Origin: Verrucomicrobiia bacterium
GTDB lineage: Bacteria; Verrucomicrobiota; Verrucomicrobiia; Limisphaerales; UBA11358
Assembly (NCBI GenBank): GCA_030044395.1
Contig: JASHVW010000270.1
Span: 1 to 24,662, forward strand
Reading direction: 5' to 3'
Length of the DNA stretch: 24,662 bases
The translations under genes and the position numbers were made by a program. Position 1 is the stretch's first letter; the number at the start of each line of letters is the position of its first letter. Below the pieces are notes generated by a model that ran no database searches, was not told where the DNA came from, and saw only the letters and a program-made list of their open reading frames with translations. This document shows, in pieces, positions 8,441 to 16,499 of the stretch.

Positions 8441-8998
8441 TCACGTTGCTGCGAGTTCGGTCGGGGCCGTTTGAGTGTCAGGAATTTCCTTTGGCTCGGT
8501 TTCCTCGACGAGTCTCACGGCGGAGGCATGCAACCCGACCAATTCGTTTTCGCCCGGCTCATATTTGGCGAATTTCACCAGGTCGCAGCTTTCCAAAAAA
8601 TTACCGAGGCTTTCTTTTTGTTCCGGCGACAGCAAATCGGTGGCGCTGAGTTCGCGCAAAAATTCCTCCGTCGTCCGCTCCGGCGCGCGAAAGTCAAAGC
8701 TTTCTTCGAGATAAAAGCGGACGGTATCGGAAACAAGGATGCAAAAGGGTTTGGGCTGGCCGATGATTTCCAACGCCTGAGCCAACGCCTGTTTCGCGCG
8801 GACATGGGCAGGGACGGGTGGCTCGGCTAAAATTTGGGACCGCCGTTTTTGCCAATACAGCCAGAGGAAGCGCAAGATGATCAGCGCCGCCACCGCCGCG
8901 AGCGTCCACCAAACCAAGCCCCAAGCGTTGGCGATTTGCAACGGCGGCTTGATGTCGCGGATGTCGCTGACAGCCGGCAAGGATGATTGGCTGGTCAT
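8441..8998 (-). CDS. DUF4381-like single-pass membrane protein of the Bat operon
   Basis: 185 residues with start overlapping the DUF58 stop (ATGA at 8995-8998). A short N-terminal segment (LPAVSDIRDIKPPLQ) precedes one strong membrane span (GLVWWTLAAVAALIILRFLWLYW, residues about 30-52). A cytoplasmic helical domain follows, with FCILVSDTVRFYLEESFDFRAPERTTEEFL and the terminal signature LESCDLVKFAKYEP. That order (short segment, span, helical domain, DLxKFA-like motif) fits the DUF4381 proteins encoded between DUF58 and BatA in many MoxR clusters. No catalytic residues are evident. A scaffolding role in the MoxR/VWA complex is likely but inferred from position. Confidence 0.78.
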   Translation of the reverse strand: MTSQSSLPAVSDIRDIKPPLQIANAWGLVWWTLAAVAALIILRFLWLYWQKRRSQILAEPPVPAHVRAKQALAQALEIIGQPKPFCILVSDTVRFYLEESFDFRAPERTTEEFLRELSATDLLSPEQKESLGNFLESCDLVKFAKYEPGENELVGLHASAVRLVEETEPKEIPDTQTAPTELAAT

Positions 8999-9903
8999 CC
9001 TCGCATCCTCCGTTTCTCGCGGGTTTCGAAGAATCTTCCCAACGCCGCGCTATAAGCCTCGTCGGTGCGAAGCTGAATCGAATCTATGCCTGAGGAACGG
9101 AATTGGCGGGCGAGATCGCCGAGCTGCCGTTCCTGGCGCAACGCAAAAGCGTCCCGACTGCTTGCCCGCCCAGTATTGACCTCCAGGACCTCACCGGTCT
9201 CGGCATCTTCCAATGTCAGGCGGCCAAGCGCGGGCAATTCCAATTCATAACGGTCGGTGATTTGCACCGCCACGACGTCGTGCTTGCGATTGGTCTGGCG
9301 CAGCATGGTTTGGGTTTCCCTGGGCAAAGCGCCGCTGCCTTCGAGGGTGAGAAAATCCGACACGACGACGGTGACGGCCTTGTGCGGCTGGACCCGCATC
9401 AGAAATTCGAGGGCCTTGTTCAAATCGGTGCCGCGCCGTCTGGGTTCAAAGTATAACACTTCGCGAATGACGCGCAGGACGTGGCTGCGGCCTTTGCGCG
9501 GCGGAATGAATTTTTCCACCTCGTCAGTGAAGAGAATCACACCGACTTTGTCATTGTTGCGGATGGCGGAGAAGGCGAGGACGGAGGCAATTTCCGCCGC
9601 GAGTTCGCGTTTGGATTGGGCGCGCGAACCGAAGAGACCGGACCCGCTCACGTCCACCACCAGCATGAGTGTCAGTTCGCGTTCCTCGATGAATTTTTTG
9701 ATGAACGGATGATTCATCCGCGCGGTGACATTCCAATCAATGGAGCGCACGTCGTCGCCGGGCTGGTATTCGCGCACCTCATCGAAGTTCATCCCCTGCC
9801 CTTTGAAGACCGAATGATAGGCGCCCGCGAGAGTTTCGGTCACGATACGGTTGGTGCGAATCTCGATCTGCCGGATTTTTTTAAGAATTTCGCGTGGAAT
9901 CAT
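8995..9903 (-). CDS. DUF58 domain protein (VWA-like) of the MoxR/Bat cluster
   Basis: 302 residues with ATG at 9903. It carries the DUF58 signature: FDEVREYQPGDDVRSIDWNVTAR (around residues 38-62), then FIEERELTLMLVVDVSGSGLFG, whose DVSGS resembles a MIDAS metal site. No membrane span is apparent, so it is likely cytoplasmic, bridging MoxR and the membrane VWA proteins. It overlaps the small upstream ORF by 23 bases and the next gene by 4. Its 5' segment coding NRIVTETLAGA has a partial copy about 170 bases upstream (see findings). Family assignment is firm; molecular function of DUF58 proteins is unknown. Confidence 0.93.
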   Translation of the reverse strand: MIPREILKKIRQIEIRTNRIVTETLAGAYHSVFKGQGMNFDEVREYQPGDDVRSIDWNVTARMNHPFIKKFIEERELTLMLVVDVSGSGLFGSRAQSKRELAAEIASVLAFSAIRNNDKVGVILFTDEVEKFIPPRKGRSHVLRVIREVLYFEPRRRGTDLNKALEFLMRVQPHKAVTVVVSDFLTLEGSGALPRETQTMLRQTNRKHDVVAVQITDRYELELPALGRLTLEDAETGEVLEVNTGRASSRDAFALRQERQLGDLARQFRSSGIDSIQLRTDEAYSAALGRFFETREKRRMRG

Positions 9904-10057
9904 TTAAATGAAGAATGATTTCGTCGGCGTTGTTTTGGTTTTCCACGGGGGGCAGGATCCAGCGGGACGGCGCCGCCGGCTGAAGTAACGCGCCCACGAA
10001 CGTTTCGGTCACGATCCGATTCCATTCCTTCGTCCGCATTCTTGACTTTTCGCTCAT
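9881..10057 (-). CDS. Small ORF of 58 codons between moxR and the DUF58 gene (doubtful)
   Basis: The ATG at 10057-10055 shares one base with the moxR TGA (TGATG), an arrangement like other coupled starts in this operon. The frame runs to TAA at 9881-9883 and overlaps DUF58 by 23 bases. The product begins MSEKSRMRTKEW and contains NRIVTETFVGALL, nearly the same as NRIVTETLAGAYH at the start of the DUF58 protein. After that it diverges into a Pro-rich part (PAAPSRWILPPVE) and an acidic tail (NADEIILHLND). It has no membrane span. It could be a real small partner protein or a relic of a partial duplication of the DUF58 5' end. I cannot decide between them from sequence alone. Confidence 0.4.
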   Translation of the reverse strand: MSEKSRMRTKEWNRIVTETFVGALLQPAAPSRWILPPVENQNNADEIILHLNDSTRNS

Positions 10058-11046
10058 CACGGCACGGGAAGTTCATCAAAGATTTTCTGGATGACGGTTT
10101 CGCTGGTTTTCTCCTCGGCCTCGGCCTCGTAGGTGATGGCCACGCGATGGCGCAGCACATCCATGCCGATGCTCTTGACGTCCTGCGGCGTCACGTAACC
10201 GCGGCCTTTGAGAAAGGCGTAGGCTTTGGCCGCCAGCGTCAATGAAATGGTCGCGCGCGGCGAGGCGCCGAGCTGGATGAAGTCCTTTACCGCGATTTTG
10301 TATTGGTCCGGGTCGCGCGTGGCGCAGACCAGGTCCACGATGTAATCCTTCACCTTGTCATCCACGTAAATATCATTGATGACGTCGCGGGCTTTGAGAA
10401 TGTCCCTGGGGTCCACGACGGCGCCGGCGACGGGTGTGCCGGAGGTTTTGGCCATGACCTCGAGAATCTGCCGTTCCTCGGCTCGATTGGGATAACCGAT
10501 TTTCAATTTTAACATGAAGCGGTCCACCTGCGCCTCAGGCAGGGGATAGGTGCCCTCCTGCTCGATGGGATTTTGCGTGGCCAGCACCAGAAACGGCTCG
10601 TCCAGTTTGAACGTTTGCTCGCCGATGGTCACCTGGCGTTCCTGCATGGCTTCGAGCAAGGCGCTTTGCACCTTGGCGGGCGCGCGATTGATTTCGTCCG
10701 CGAGAATGAGATTGGCGAAGACCGGCCCCTTGCGGGTGGTGAAGCCGCCCGATTGAGGATTGTAAATCTGCGTACCGATGACGTCGGCGGGCAGCATGTC
10801 CGGCGTGAATTGCAAGCGCGAGAATTTGACGCGCATGGTGTTGGCGAGCGATTTTACGGCGAGGGTCTTGGCCAAACCGGGGACGCCTTCAAGGAGGACA
10901 TGCCCGTTGGCGAGCAGGCCGATGACGAGCCGCTCGGTGAGATAATTTTGTCCGACAATGACCTTGCCGAGTTCATTGAAAAGCGGATGAGTAAAAGCGC
11001 CCGCTTCCTTAACCGCTTCATTGATTGCAGAAATGCCTGTATTCAT
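10057..11046 (-). CDS. moxR: MoxR-family AAA+ ATPase
   Basis: 329 residues from the ATG at 11046; a TTG at 11061 would add five residues. All AAA+ elements of MoxR are present: Walker A GVPGLAKT, Walker B LILADEINRAP, sensor 1 with the family motif ATQNPIEQEGTYPLPEAQVDRF, and the sensor 2 region LGASPRATISLT. MoxR ATPases act as chaperone-like machines for VWA-domain partners, often in metal loading or envelope maturation. Here the partners are presumably the DUF58, BatA and BatB products of the same operon. It lies 45 bases after the TPR/SH3 gene (30 if the TTG start is used), and its stop abuts the small ORF start. Confidence 0.95.
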   Translation of the reverse strand: MNTGISAINEAVKEAGAFTHPLFNELGKVIVGQNYLTERLVIGLLANGHVLLEGVPGLAKTLAVKSLANTMRVKFSRLQFTPDMLPADVIGTQIYNPQSGGFTTRKGPVFANLILADEINRAPAKVQSALLEAMQERQVTIGEQTFKLDEPFLVLATQNPIEQEGTYPLPEAQVDRFMLKLKIGYPNRAEERQILEVMAKTSGTPVAGAVVDPRDILKARDVINDIYVDDKVKDYIVDLVCATRDPDQYKIAVKDFIQLGASPRATISLTLAAKAYAFLKGRGYVTPQDVKSIGMDVLRHRVAITYEAEAEEKTSETVIQKIFDELPVP

Positions 11047-11091
11047 TGTGTTTTCCGACAACTAAGTATTGACCGCGTTCAACAATTTTAC

Positions 11092-11832
11092 CTACGCGCC
11101 CGATAGAAGTTCCACCTGCCTGATGGACAACCAACCGGTACGGCCCGGGCCGTCCGCGACCTGGACCCAGACGCCGTATTGGTCCAAAACCGGAAGCTCG
11201 GCGCCGTCATGAACGGCGAAGACATTTTGCGCGTCATCAAAGGGACCGCTGCGCGCGGTCGCATTGTCTGAAATAACTACCGCGGTTTGCTGTGAAAAAT
11301 GTCCGACGGCCTGGAAACCGGTTGCCGCGCCGAATAAAATCGCGAGGACGGCCAGAAAGACGGTTGCGCTCCGAAGCTTCGGGGCGAGCGCCGGACGGAA
11401 TTGCGCCGCGGCGAGGGAAAGAAAGGTCAGCCAGAGCGCGATGGCCGCGAGGAAGGTCCATTGGTTGAGCGTCAATTGGCCGAGAGCAGCGCGCCAACGG
11501 CTTTCCTGGAGCAGCGGCCCCTGGACCTGGTTGCGGACAAAGCCGAGATTGGCGCGGATCTCCGAATCGCGCGGTGCCAGCAGTTCCGCCTGCCTGAAGG
11601 CGGCGATGGCTTTGCCCAAATTTCCCGATTTGAACTCCGCATTGCCGTAATTAAACAAAAGCGCCGGCGATACCCTGCCGGACTGGAGGATTTTGTCGTA
11701 ACCGGCGGCGGCAGCAGCAAAATCGCCCTTGGCGTAGAGTTCGTTCGCCGCCGAAAAATTGGATGCGAAATCGGCCGCCAGAATTTTTCCAGCGCAAAGG
11801 AAAGCGAACAAGAGGGAAAGGAAGCTCTTCAT
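11092..11832 (-). CDS. batE: BatE-like TPR protein with membrane spans and SH3-type C-terminus
   Basis: 246 residues with start overlapping the batD stop (ATGA at 11829-11832). Residues 1-19 form a signal peptide (FLSLLFAFLCAGKILA). TPR repeats follow (ANELYAKGDFAAAAAGYDKIL, ALLFNYGNAEFKSGNLGKAIAAFRQAELLAP) to about residue 95. Two membrane spans (FLAAIALWLTFLSLAA and ATVFLAVLAILFGAATGF) lie at about 125-170. A bacterial SH3-like domain ends the protein (VVISDNATARSGPFDDAQNVF .. LPVLDQYGVWVQVADGPGRTGWLSIRQVELL). This is the usual BatE layout. It probably acts at the periplasmic face with BatD. Confidence 0.88.
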   Translation of the reverse strand: MKSFLSLLFAFLCAGKILAADFASNFSAANELYAKGDFAAAAAGYDKILQSGRVSPALLFNYGNAEFKSGNLGKAIAAFRQAELLAPRDSEIRANLGFVRNQVQGPLLQESRWRAALGQLTLNQWTFLAAIALWLTFLSLAAAQFRPALAPKLRSATVFLAVLAILFGAATGFQAVGHFSQQTAVVISDNATARSGPFDDAQNVFAVHDGAELPVLDQYGVWVQVADGPGRTGWLSIRQVELLSGA

Positions 11833-13610
11833 ATTTTCAAAGCCTGCAATTCGGCGATGAGTTTTTCAAATTTCGCGGCGGCCGAGTTCAGTTCCGCGGG
11901 GTCGCGCACCGGCGCGTAACGCGCCTGATTGCACAGTTGAAACAGTTCACGCAAATCATTGAGCAGGCTTTCCGGGGCGCCACGAGCGGCCAAGTCCTCC
12001 GTCGCCGCTTCGGTGATGGAACTCGCGGGACAATCCAGCCGTTCGCCCAATTGTTCCTGCAAGAGACGAAACAGGGTGGTAAAGAACAGTTCCGAATTAT
12101 TTTCCGCGGCAAAAGTTCTCAAATCGCCAATTCCGATCTGGACGAGATGCGCCACCGCGCGCCGCCGGCGCAAACGGGGGTTGTTTGCGACGCTGTCCGT
12201 GCGTTTGCGCCAAACCAGCGCGGCCAGAAAAGCCAGAACCGGCGCCGTCTGAACGGCGAGGAAGACGGGCCTGGCGACGAACGGCGACGAGATTTGCGCC
12301 AGGGTCCCCAGGTTTTCCTTGATTGGCAAAATGTCCTGGGGCGTCTGGTTTTCCGGTGCAGAATTTTTGGCGGCCGCAATCATCGTGGGCATCGGCGCGG
12401 TCCCCCCCGCATGGACTGTCAATTGTTCAGACGGCTGTGTGAGGGTGTGATATCGGCCGTCGTCGGGATTGAAAAACGAAAAAGAAAATGCCGGCAGCGC
12501 ATGAATGCTCGCGCTTTCAGGCATCACGATTTCATCGAATGTCTTTGTCCCTTCCAGTCCCAACGCATCGGACAGGTCGGATTTCGACGTGGGCGGAATT
12601 ATTTTGAAATTGTTCCAACCGGACTGGTCCGGCAGCTTGATGGAATCCAGCGAACCGCGCCCGGCGATTTGCACATGCACGGTGACGGGGTCGCCGACCG
12701 TCACGTCCGTGGGGCCGGCCGTCACGGTCATGGTGAAATCGCCGATCGCGCCATTGAAATTCGCCGGCACATTTTGGTCCGGCAACGGCAGCGAATGGGT
12801 GGATACTTGTTCGGTGGCCAGAGTCAACTGTTTCTGTTCCCCCTGATTGAAGAATTGGGCAAAGAACGGATCGCCGCCTTGATTTTGAGACGGTAAAACC
12901 ACAACGATGTCGGCCGTGAATGGCCCCAGACTCAAATCCCCCGCGCGGGTGACGGTGAGAGCAAGGGAGAGCGGAATCACGGTATAAACGCGGCTGCCGA
13001 GCTGCGTACGGAACCGCGCGCCTTCCGCGCTTTTACCGATGACAAAACCGTCCGCAGGCGTTGAATTCATTTGGAAGTTGCCAAAGTTCTGCACGTCATC
13101 CCGGAGGAAGATTTGCAACTCGGCCGCAAGCGTCTCGCCGGAATAGACTTTTCGCCGCGGCAAAATGAGTTTCATAAAAGCGATTTCGCTGCCGGAATTG
13201 AGTGCGGCGGCGGGCGGAGCGTGCGCCTGGAGCACGGTCAATTCAATTGGCTGGCTGGTGATTCGCTGGCCGTTGACGTCGGCAGTCATCGCTGGAATGA
13301 CAAACTTTCCCGTCCGCTCCGGTGTCACCGAATAAGTTACGGTGACCGTGGAACTCATGGCGCCGTTGATAAAACTAACGTTCTGGGAGGTCCCCGAATT
13401 GGCGATTTGCAGGCCGGGAACACCCGGCGTGGGCACATTTTTGGGTTGCGCCCCTTCAAAAGACAGCGACAACGTCGCCGTTTCGCCCAAGGAAATAGAG
13501 TCGCGGTCGAGCGACGCGGTAAAACTGGCCGCGCGCGCAACCAAAACCATCATCGCCAAACATAAAAAAACGGCGGATATCGTTGACAACCGGTAGTTTT
13601 TCAAGCGCAA
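11829..13610 (-). CDS. batD: BatD-like protein, first gene of the Bat operon
   Basis: 593 residues. The frame opens with TTG at 13610 (TTG CGC TTG AAA); a second TTG two codons on is an alternative. GGAG in TTATTTGGAGCAAG lies 4 and 10 bases upstream of these starts. A signal peptide (ISAVFLCLAMMVLVARA) leads into beta-rich periplasmic domains with the BatD pattern: SLDRDSISLGETATLSLSFEG, ITSQPIELTVL, RKVYSGETLAAELQIFLRDDV, and a repeat TDVTVGDPVTVHVQIAGRGSL. One membrane span near residue 455 (PVFLAVQTAPVLAFLAALVW) is followed by a cytoplasmic helical tail. It is the largest periplasmic part of the presumed Bat complex. Its stop overlaps batE. Confidence 0.9.
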   Translation of the reverse strand: MRLKNYRLSTISAVFLCLAMMVLVARAASFTASLDRDSISLGETATLSLSFEGAQPKNVPTPGVPGLQIANSGTSQNVSFINGAMSSTVTVTYSVTPERTGKFVIPAMTADVNGQRITSQPIELTVLQAHAPPAAALNSGSEIAFMKLILPRRKVYSGETLAAELQIFLRDDVQNFGNFQMNSTPADGFVIGKSAEGARFRTQLGSRVYTVIPLSLALTVTRAGDLSLGPFTADIVVVLPSQNQGGDPFFAQFFNQGEQKQLTLATEQVSTHSLPLPDQNVPANFNGAIGDFTMTVTAGPTDVTVGDPVTVHVQIAGRGSLDSIKLPDQSGWNNFKIIPPTSKSDLSDALGLEGTKTFDEIVMPESASIHALPAFSFSFFNPDDGRYHTLTQPSEQLTVHAGGTAPMPTMIAAAKNSAPENQTPQDILPIKENLGTLAQISSPFVARPVFLAVQTAPVLAFLAALVWRKRTDSVANNPRLRRRRAVAHLVQIGIGDLRTFAAENNSELFFTTLFRLLQEQLGERLDCPASSITEAATEDLAARGAPESLLNDLRELFQLCNQARYAPVRDPAELNSAAAKFEKLIAELQALKI

Positions 13611-13637
13611 CTTGCTCCAAATAATAGAATTTTTTTA

Positions 13638-13659
13638 CGACAATTAAAAGACATTGTCG
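13638..13659. promoter_or_regulatory. Inverted repeat upstream of batD
   Basis: Perfect 7-base arms CGACAAT and ATTGTCG flank an 8-base centre. The site lies 28 bases upstream of the batD start and 12 bases past the end of the nitroreductase relic. On the minus strand the hairpin is followed by A rather than T residues, so a terminator is unlikely. An operator for the Bat operon is possible. Confidence 0.4.
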
Positions 13660-13671
13660 CGGGAAAAATGT

Positions 13672-14204
13672 TCACACTTTTTGAAGCGGCGAGAGAGCGA
13701 GTCCCCCTGTTGGAATCAGCCCGGGGAGCGCCATGGATTTCCGTGTTTTTCCGAAAGGAAAGCGCGGGAGCGAAATGCGCCCGCCGTAGGCTTTGTCCGG
13801 TTCGCGGGCATAACCGATGGCCAAAAGCGCGACCACTTGCGATTCCGGCGGGAGATTTAATTCCCTTTGGACGGCCCCGGAGTCAAAGCCCTCCATAGGC
13901 GCGGTATCCAATCCGGAGGCCTCCGCCACGAGCATCATCGTGGTTGCCGGAAGAGGTTTGTCGTCAAGAGGCAGGCTCAAATTCGTCCAAATTCCCTTCG
14001 CAATTCGATCTTGGTGTGCGACAGGATGGATTTTTGTCCGGCGGAAAAATTTTTTCCCGCGCGATTCGTGTAGAAATTCAGCATGGACATTGCCAATTGA
14101 AAGGGCGTGCCTTTGCGGCGGTGGCTGGTTTCGGCGGAATGTTTTACCGAAGCGGCGATGCGCCGGGGATTATGGGATTTGAATATATTTTTCTCGAGGT
14201 CCAT
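13672..14204 (-). pseudogene. Degraded nitroreductase-family gene
   Basis: The intact part is the C-terminal half. Read in frame from about 14090 it gives KIHPVAHQDRIAKGIWTNL, then LVAEASGLDTAPMEGFD, VVALLAIGYAREPDKAYGGR and ISLPRF. This is typical of FMN nitroreductases, where GLDTxPMEGFD helps bind flavin and IGY..PD precedes the C-terminal arm. An ATG at 14204 starts a plausible N-terminus (MDLEKNIFKS), but the frame then changes at least twice. The expected flavin-binding SSxNxQPW region is reduced to a fragment (PFNWQ) in a third frame near 14090-14110, and no single frame codes a full ~200-residue protein. A shorter ORF from 13980 (TTG) would lack the flavin site. I regard it as a decaying gene rather than a functional short protein. 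Confidence 0.72.
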
Positions 14205-14421
14205 CGCGTCACTGTGGCGCGTCACCCTGGCTGACCAATGTCGTCCCTTTACCCTTGCCCGCGGCATGGAATCAATGGCATTTGCAGGAGAGCGGCGCGT
14301 TAGTTGCGTTCGGTCGCTTCTTGCGGTTCAACTGTAACCAGGTGGTGTTGCGTCCCCGAGGCTGGAAGGACTTTACGGAAGGACCGGCAAATCTTTTCCT
14401 GGGAAAATTTCCGGATCATAA

Positions 14422-15036
14422 TCAAAAGACCAACCGGATGCCGGCGCGCCCGACCCCAAAATTATTTTCATGGCGCGAGGGCATGACATAGCGGGCATCC
14501 ACGAGAAGCCCCCAATGATGAGTGAGACGAATGTCCAGGCCGGCGCCGAACTGTCCAAAGGAAGTTTCACCGGGGTCCCATTGGTAACCGCCGCCGCCAA
14601 AAATGTAGGGGGCCAGATGGACGCCATCGAAAGGCAACCGCAAATAGAGATTCCCGGACGCGTTATTAATAAAGCTGTGCTGGGTATTTTCCGTATAAAG
14701 GTCGCCGCCGATGCCGACGTTGCGCGTCATAAAATAGGTCAAGCCGGCACCGGCGCCGAGCCGGCCATTGCGAGTAACGCGCTGGCCGGAAAAGTTCTCA
14801 AAGATCTGCTCGTTGACTGACGCGGTGCCGAACAAATCCAGCATCAGTTCATTCACCTGGAAAAGTTGTTGATGCACAGGCGGCTGATAAGGCGGCGGGT
14901 TTTCCGGCGGATACGCCGGTGGATTGCTGGGAGGAGGGTTATTATTATAATCCTGCGCCGATGCCGTGAGGACCGTCAAAACAATGGCGCCAAAAGCGAT
15001 AGTAAATCGTCGTTTTGCGCTCATCATTTTAAACAT
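14422..15036 (-). CDS. Small outer-membrane beta-barrel protein with Pro-rich N-terminal segment
   Basis: 204 residues. A signal peptide (KRRFTIAFGAIVLTVLTASA) is followed by a linker of Pro, Asn and Tyr (residues about 29-55, PPPSNPPAYPPENPPPYQPP). The rest shows alternating hydrophobic and polar beta strands with Gly-rich turns (GRLGAGAGLTYFMTRNVGIGGDLY, LAPYIFGGGGYQW, FGAGLDIRLTHHWGLLVDARYV) and ends in Phe (GIRLVF), the usual outer-membrane insertion signal. This fits the eight-stranded OmpA/OmpW-like barrel family. The gene stands alone between the nitroreductase relic and sucB, about 220 bases from each. Ligand or function is unknown. Downstream ATG codons at 15027 and 15024 are alternative starts. 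Confidence 0.85.
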   Translation of the reverse strand: MFKMMSAKRRFTIAFGAIVLTVLTASAQDYNNNPPPSNPPAYPPENPPPYQPPVHQQLFQVNELMLDLFGTASVNEQIFENFSGQRVTRNGRLGAGAGLTYFMTRNVGIGGDLYTENTQHSFINNASGNLYLRLPFDGVHLAPYIFGGGGYQWDPGETSFGQFGAGLDIRLTHHWGLLVDARYVMPSRHENNFGVGRAGIRLVF

Positions 15037-15259
15037 TTTGCGGGCTTAGAGCCAGACCCGTGCCATATCGAATCGAGTGTGGCGCGCGGCAATTAGTTTG
15101 CATCGTGTAAAAAAGCCAGCATTTGCCATGCAATTTGCGAATGATTTCGGCGGTGAAAGGCAAATAGATTGCGGTTTGCCAAAGAAATTCAGCGAGTGTC
15201 CCATTTTGGAGCATTTTTATCATGCCCCGTGCCACGGAATTATAGGGAAGGAAACAGGC

Positions 15260-16486
15260 CTAAATTTCCATCAGAATTCGCGCCGGCGATTCCACTGCCT
15301 CCTTGACCCGGCGCAAAAAAAGGACCGCCTCGCGTCCATCCACCAATCGGTGGTCGTACGTCAGGGCGATATACATCATCGGGCGAATCAGGACCTGGCC
15401 GTTCACGGCGACCGGGCGCTCCTGGATTGAATGCATCCCCAGGATTCCCGTCTGGGGCGGATTGATGATGGGGGTCGAAAGCAGGGAACCGAAGACGCCT
15501 CCGTTGGTGATGGTGAAGGTGCCGCCTTCAAGTTCCTGCGGCTTTAATTTACCATCACGGGCGCGTTTGGCGAAATCGGCGATGTTTCTCTCCACTTCGG
15601 CAAAATTCATTTTGTCGGCGTTGCGCAGGACGGGCACGACCAAGCCGCGGTCGGCGGCAATCGCCACCCCGATGTCATACCGGTCGTGGTAAACGATGTC
15701 ATATCCCCGGATTTCAGCGTTGATCTGGGAAAACTCTTTGAGGGCGCCGGCCACGGCTTTGACGAAAAAGGACATGAAGCCCAGTTTGACCTCGTAACGT
15801 TTCTCGAATTTCTCCTGCACTTCCTTTCGCAAATGCTGCACTGCGCTCATATCGGCTTCATTGAAAGTCGTGAGCATGGCCATTTGGTGTTCGGCCTCGA
15901 CGAGGCGTTTCGCCGCCGTCCTGCGCAACATGGTCATGGGAACAATCTTTTCACCGCCGGATGCAGGAGTTAACTTGGGATTGTCAGCAGGAACGGGAGA
16001 AGGGGCACCCACCCCTCTGAGTGGCGCGGATTTCTTTGCTTCTATCTCGCGCGCCACCGGTGTTTCCGCGGGCGCGCGCCTGGATTCAAGATCTTTTTCA
16101 GCTTCGACGGCTGCGGGATCCTTCCTCTTTTCGTCTTTTGGAGCGACCTTCTCCGGCCGCTTTGCCGTTCCTAAATCGGAAGCCGGCTGTTGCGTTGCCT
16201 TTGGCAGCGGCGTCTTTTCCGCCTTCCGGGCCTCTGCCTTGGCCGCCTCTCCATCCGCTTCGATTCGTCCGACGATTTCGCCGACGGGCACGGTTTCTCC
16301 GGCCCGACGAAGGATTTTCAACCGTCCGTTTTCCGGGGACGGCAATTCCAAGGTGGTTTTTTCCGAGTCAAGCACAGCGACGTTTTCGTCCCTTTTGACT
16401 TCGTCACCCTCTTCTTTCAACCATTCGGCGATTTGGACTTCAGTGATGGACTCGCCGACACTGGGAATTATCAAATCAACAGCCAT
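15260..16486 (-). CDS. sucB: 2-oxoglutarate dehydrogenase E2, dihydrolipoyl succinyltransferase
   Basis: 408 residues. The enzyme transfers succinyl from lipoyl to CoA in the TCA cycle. The lipoyl domain (residues 1-76) has the modified Lys43 in DSEKTTLELPSP. A long Ala/Pro/Lys/Glu linker (about 78-190) follows. The catalytic core starts at IVPMTMLRRTAAKRL and has the acyltransferase motif TYDHRLVDGREAVLFL (His and Asp) and ends at ARILMEI, the normal C-terminus. Within the linker only TPVAREIEAKK resembles the first helix of the peripheral-subunit-binding domain. The rest of that domain (the GTGxxGRITxxDV part) is not visible. It lies 13 bases after the BON gene, in one operon with sucA. No E3 gene is in the window. 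Confidence 0.95.
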   Translation of the reverse strand: MAVDLIIPSVGESITEVQIAEWLKEEGDEVKRDENVAVLDSEKTTLELPSPENGRLKILRRAGETVPVGEIVGRIEADGEAAKAEARKAEKTPLPKATQQPASDLGTAKRPEKVAPKDEKRKDPAAVEAEKDLESRRAPAETPVAREIEAKKSAPLRGVGAPSPVPADNPKLTPASGGEKIVPMTMLRRTAAKRLVEAEHQMAMLTTFNEADMSAVQHLRKEVQEKFEKRYEVKLGFMSFFVKAVAGALKEFSQINAEIRGYDIVYHDRYDIGVAIAADRGLVVPVLRNADKMNFAEVERNIADFAKRARDGKLKPQELEGGTFTITNGGVFGSLLSTPIINPPQTGILGMHSIQERPVAVNGQVLIRPMMYIALTYDHRLVDGREAVLFLRRVKEAVESPARILMEI

Positions 16487-16499
16487 GAGATTTATATAA

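Noticed and set aside
15208..15228. Hairpin GGAGCAT / ATGCCCC downstream of sucB as a terminator
   Set aside because: Seven-pair stem including one G-U pair, with no T tract after it in the direction of transcription.
15029..15235. 68-codon minus-strand frame between the barrel gene and sucB
   Set aside because: No similarity, no start signal, and it overlaps the start of the barrel gene.
15861..16499. 212-codon plus-strand frame opposite sucB
   Set aside because: Ser/Ala/Phe-rich reverse reading of the sucB linker; no domain seen.
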